From Ruminococcaceae bacterium UBA6857 (GTDB lineage Bacteria > Bacillota > Clostridia > Oscillospirales > Acutalibacteraceae): a stretch of 8,796 nucleotides of DNA. Shown here one piece after another: positions 8,001 to 8,796 of this stretch (positions are counted from its first letter, which is position 1; each line of letters starts with the position of its first letter). The stretch is from NCBI GenBank assembly GCA_002451715.1, contig DKDD01000082.1:1-8796 (forward strand), written 5' to 3'. The position numbers were made by a program, and so were the translations under genes. The notes beneath the pieces are model-generated. The model saw nothing but the letters and a program-made list of their open reading frames with translations, did not search any database and had not been told where the DNA came from.

Positions 8001-8621
8001 TTTGAGCGGACCTATGCGGCTTTCAAGTTCGGCAAGGATATCACGAAGTCTTACAAGGTTATCCTCTGCTTGGGAAAGCTTTCTTATCGAATCGTTTCTG
8101 CGGTAGCGGTAGGCGGAGATTCCGCACGCTTCTTCAAGCATTTCGCGGCACTCTTTGCCTTTGCCCGAAATCATTTCGGCAATCTTGCCCTGGCTTACCA
8201 TTGAATAGCCGTCGCGGCCGAGTCCCGTGTCCATGAAAAGTTCGTTTATATCGCGAAGACGAACGGAGTTGCCGTTAATTTTATATTCGCTTTCGCCCGA
8301 ACGATAAAAGCGGCGCGTTACGGCAATTTCATCTTCATCAACGGACGGGATACTTCTGTCGGAATTATCAAGCCGAAGCGTTACGCTTGCAAAACCGTGA
8401 GCTTTTCTGACCTTTGTTCCGTCAAAAATGACATCTTCCATTTTTGAGCCGCGCAGCGATTTGCTGCTTTGTTCGCCGAGTACCCAACGGACAGCGTCGG
8501 AAATGTTGCTTTTTCCGCTTCCGTTCGGACCTACAACGGCGGTCATGCCGCGCCCGAAGTTAAGGGGGGTTTTATCGGGAAATGATTTGAAGCCCTGAAG
8601 CTCAAGATATTTTAAGAACAA
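5049..8621 (-). CDS. smc: Chromosome partition/condensation ATPase SMC
   Basis: The SMC subunit of bacterial condensin, which with ScpA and ScpB forms DNA-entrapping rings that compact and separate sister chromosomes. At 1190 residues it is full length. The N-terminal half of the ABC head has the family start FLKYLELQGFKSF, Walker A GPNGSGKS at 31-38, and LGEQSSKSLRG with R57 in the place of the arginine finger. A coiled coil rich in Glu and Lys runs about 170-500. The hinge spans about 505-670, with SGIIGTV near its start and INAGGSMTGGSQSK near its end. The return coil runs about 680-1030. The C-terminal head half has the ABC signature LSGGEKGLS from 1091, Walker B FCIFDE at 1115-1120 with catalytic E1120, ALDDAN as D-loop, and H1151 as switch. 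The TTG start is set by homology and by GAGGA nine bases upstream; no ATG could replace it. No rnc or scpAB is visible nearby. Confidence 0.98.
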   Translation of the reverse strand: MFLKYLELQGFKSFPDKTPLNFGRGMTAVVGPNGSGKSNISDAVRWVLGEQSSKSLRGSKMEDVIFDGTKVRKAHGFASVTLRLDNSDRSIPSVDEDEIAVTRRFYRSGESEYKINGNSVRLRDINELFMDTGLGRDGYSMVSQGKIAEMISGKGKECREMLEEACGISAYRYRRNDSIRKLSQAEDNLVRLRDILAELESRIGPLKTQSEKAQKFLVLSEERKGLEIGLWLYNIDKLKADIRKQEDSIAIATAHYDRVQNEFSDIDKKIESSYEEAQNITVKIEEIRQNISDAEETASTYDSQCAVFQNSIEHNKSTIERILGDKDYSKQNRAQLQKEIDTEENLIAQIKQIAKEKRAELEKVKKDLEEKSHEGASLDELTAKLTAEISAFTSKLADCRVNESTARSSMDEIRSRMQSIDSLIKQREESLKIFEAEKEKKKLELEKVTEEITALSNTADGIALRLETRNQKADKLKRGLDGKLFELQHLLSKRKMLEDLEKNMDGYSGSVKTVVKEGAKGALSGIIGTVSKIISMEQDYTVAIETALGNAVQNIVCKTENDAKNAINYLKRNGAGRATFQPVSSVRAKSFDEKGLEKCEGFVGMANELVSYDKEYDEIIRSLLGRIAVCEDIDCAIALAKKYSYHFKIVTLDGQIINAGGSMTGGSQSKNAGILSRASEIERLSKKHSALQKETDEMQKSYDELCESISKAEAELDAAKGELLSKQEEKIRLEGEKKLSDEQYLTSKNAFSELQNEKENCTERLSLFEEAFEKASEESRLLSKSIEENEEKLSSLGEKKGELSLEREKITSEISKLSLDLHDADKDLAARTQAMNLLVARLLSHENKDKQLDEEIEEIKEKNAELRSLIEELKEKAAALRKSGSESKEKIVLLQKERTEKEEQSGNLRTLEREKSAERETVGGEKARLEERKETMLLELDETISKLYDEYQLTLREASAQSEKTDDPVGSKRRLGEIKNRIRALGSVNVSAIDEYKEVSERYEFMSSQLSDVERSKDELSKLITDLTGKMANQFREKFALINQYFGETFKELFGGGKAEIVLVDPADVLESEIDIRLQPPGKNVKRLDALSGGEKGLSAIALLFAILKVNPAPFCIFDEVEAALDDANVTRYAQYVRRMTKNTQFILITHRRGTMEEADMLYGITMQEQGVSKLLELKTAELAGKLGVT

Positions 8622-8630
8622 TTTGTCACT

Positions 8631-8635
8631 TCCTC
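8631..8635 (-). promoter_or_regulatory. Ribosome binding site supporting the TTG start of smc
   Basis: GAGGA lies 9 nt before the TTG at 8621-8619. The TTG gives exactly the family N-terminus, and there is no in-frame ATG or GTG nearby upstream. Confidence 0.65.
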
Positions 8636-8648
8636 GGATTGGATTTTA

Positions 8649-8676
8649 AGTTGTGCCCGCGCGCTGCGCTGCAACT
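8649..8676. repeat. Imperfect GC-rich hairpin near the smc start
   Basis: AGTTG at 8649-8653 pairs with CAACT at 8672-8676, extended by two G-U pairs. An inner stem of GCGC (8659-8662) and GCGC (8666-8669) closes a GCT loop, leaving a CCC bulge on one side. It lies about 28 bp upstream of the smc start codon. No T-run follows on either side, so it does not look like an intrinsic terminator. Confidence 0.45.
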
Positions 8677-8690
8677 CAAGTAAAAGGTAA

Positions 8691-8718
8691 GAGTGAATAG
8701 TGAAGAAGTTAGGAGTGA
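8691..8718. repeat. Short GTGA-type direct repeats
   Basis: GAGTGA at 8691-8696, AGTGA at 8699-8703 and GAGTGA at 8713-8718 make a purine-rich plus-strand run. The last copy runs into the perfect hairpin at 8715-8733. It looks like degenerate intergenic repeat DNA rather than coding sequence. Confidence 0.45.
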
Positions 8719-8733
8719 CCGCCGTGCGGTCAC
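8715..8733. repeat. Perfect 8-bp inverted repeat (hairpin with 3-base loop)
   Basis: GTGACCGC at 8715-8722 and GCGGTCAC at 8726-8733 are exact reverse complements around CGT. The stem is GC-rich and has no downstream T-tract on either strand, so a simple terminator is unlikely. It could be an operator-like dyad, a hairpin in an RNA leader, or part of a dispersed palindromic repeat. Confidence 0.6.
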
Positions 8734-8773
8734 ATTTTGAAGAAGCAGTGCCGCAGAAGTAAATCTGAGCGAA

Positions 8774-8786
8774 CCGCCAGCGGCGG
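8774..8786. repeat. Small GC hairpin at the right edge
   Basis: CCGCC at 8774-8778 pairs with GGCGG at 8782-8786 around AGC. It is short and might occur by chance, but it is the third GC-rich dyad in about 140 bp of otherwise AT-leaning sequence. Confidence 0.35.
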
Positions 8787-8796
8787 ATGACCTTCC

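Larger units (their letters stand above)
8622..8796. other. Leader/intergenic region upstream of smc with hairpins and GTGA-type repeats
   Basis: 175 bp at the right edge with no gene I can support. It holds three short GC-rich hairpins (8649-8676, 8715-8733, 8774-8786) and a run of GTGA repeats between them. On the minus strand two frames are open from the edge to 8626 and 8612, but their translations are low-complexity (Ser/Leu/Thr/Phe-rich in one) and do not resemble RNase III or any family I know. I could not find a convincing sigma-70 promoter: TTGAGT or TTGCAG could serve as a -35 and TAAAAT as a -10, but they are 20 or more bases apart. If the operon starts at smc, its promoter should lie here or just beyond the edge. 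Confidence 0.5.

Noticed and set aside
8612..8794. A second minus-strand open frame from the edge, ending in TAA 10 bp inside smc.
   Set aside because: The overlap with smc would suit a coupled upstream gene, but the sequence does not resemble the RNase III dsRNA-binding end or any other known partner, and chance openness over 60 codons is plausible in this GC-rich stretch.
8626..8796. Minus-strand frame open from the right edge to a TGA at 8628-8626 (56 codons).
   Set aside because: Its translation is rich in Ser, Leu, Thr and Arg and crosses the hairpins and GTGA repeats. It looks like read-through of repeat DNA and matches no family I know, though I cannot see its upstream part.

Overview
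This window is a housekeeping stretch of a bacterial chromosome. All seven genes lie on the minus strand and almost certainly form one transcription unit read from right to left: smc, ftsY, rdgB, yhbY, a nadD-yqeK fusion, rsfS and leuS. The gene set, the Shine-Dalgarno sites (AGGAGG, GAGGA), the short NG-type FtsY, the Cys-rich clostridial-type LeuRS and the pairing of YqeK with RsfS point to a Firmicute. An anaerobic Clostridia/Oscillospirales-like gut lineage is most likely, but that placement is inference from protein character, not from a search.

Layout from the right edge. Positions 8622-8796 hold no convincing gene. They contain a GC-rich set of short hairpins and GTGA-type repeats just upstream of smc. 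smc (5049-8621) encodes the complete chromosome condensation ATPase and starts with TTG. ftsY (4078-5016), the signal-recognition-particle receptor, follows after 32 bp. rdgB (3488-4078), a house-cleaning nucleotide pyrophosphatase, overlaps ftsY by one base (TAATG). yhbY (3070-3465), a 50S-associated RNA-binding protein, comes 22 bp later. Its stop overlaps the start of the nadD-yqeK fusion (1862-3073) by 4 bp. rsfS (1516-1881), the ribosome silencing factor, overlaps the fusion by 20 bp. leuS (1496 down to the left edge) begins 19 bp after rsfS with TTG and is cut by the window edge within its catalytic domain, before the KMSKS motif.

Together the genes cover chromosome segregation (smc), membrane protein targeting (ftsY), nucleotide-pool sanitation (rdgB, YqeK), NAD synthesis (NadD), ribosome assembly and silencing (yhbY, rsfS) and tRNA charging (leuS). 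This joins the classic smc-ftsY group to the yhbY-nadD-yqeK-rsfS group, without rnc upstream of smc and without obg upstream of yhbY.

I found no mobile element, CRISPR array, tRNA, rRNA or defence system, and no clear undescribed multi-gene system. The points most worth a second look are the NadD-YqeK single-chain fusion and the structured, repeat-like DNA upstream of smc.
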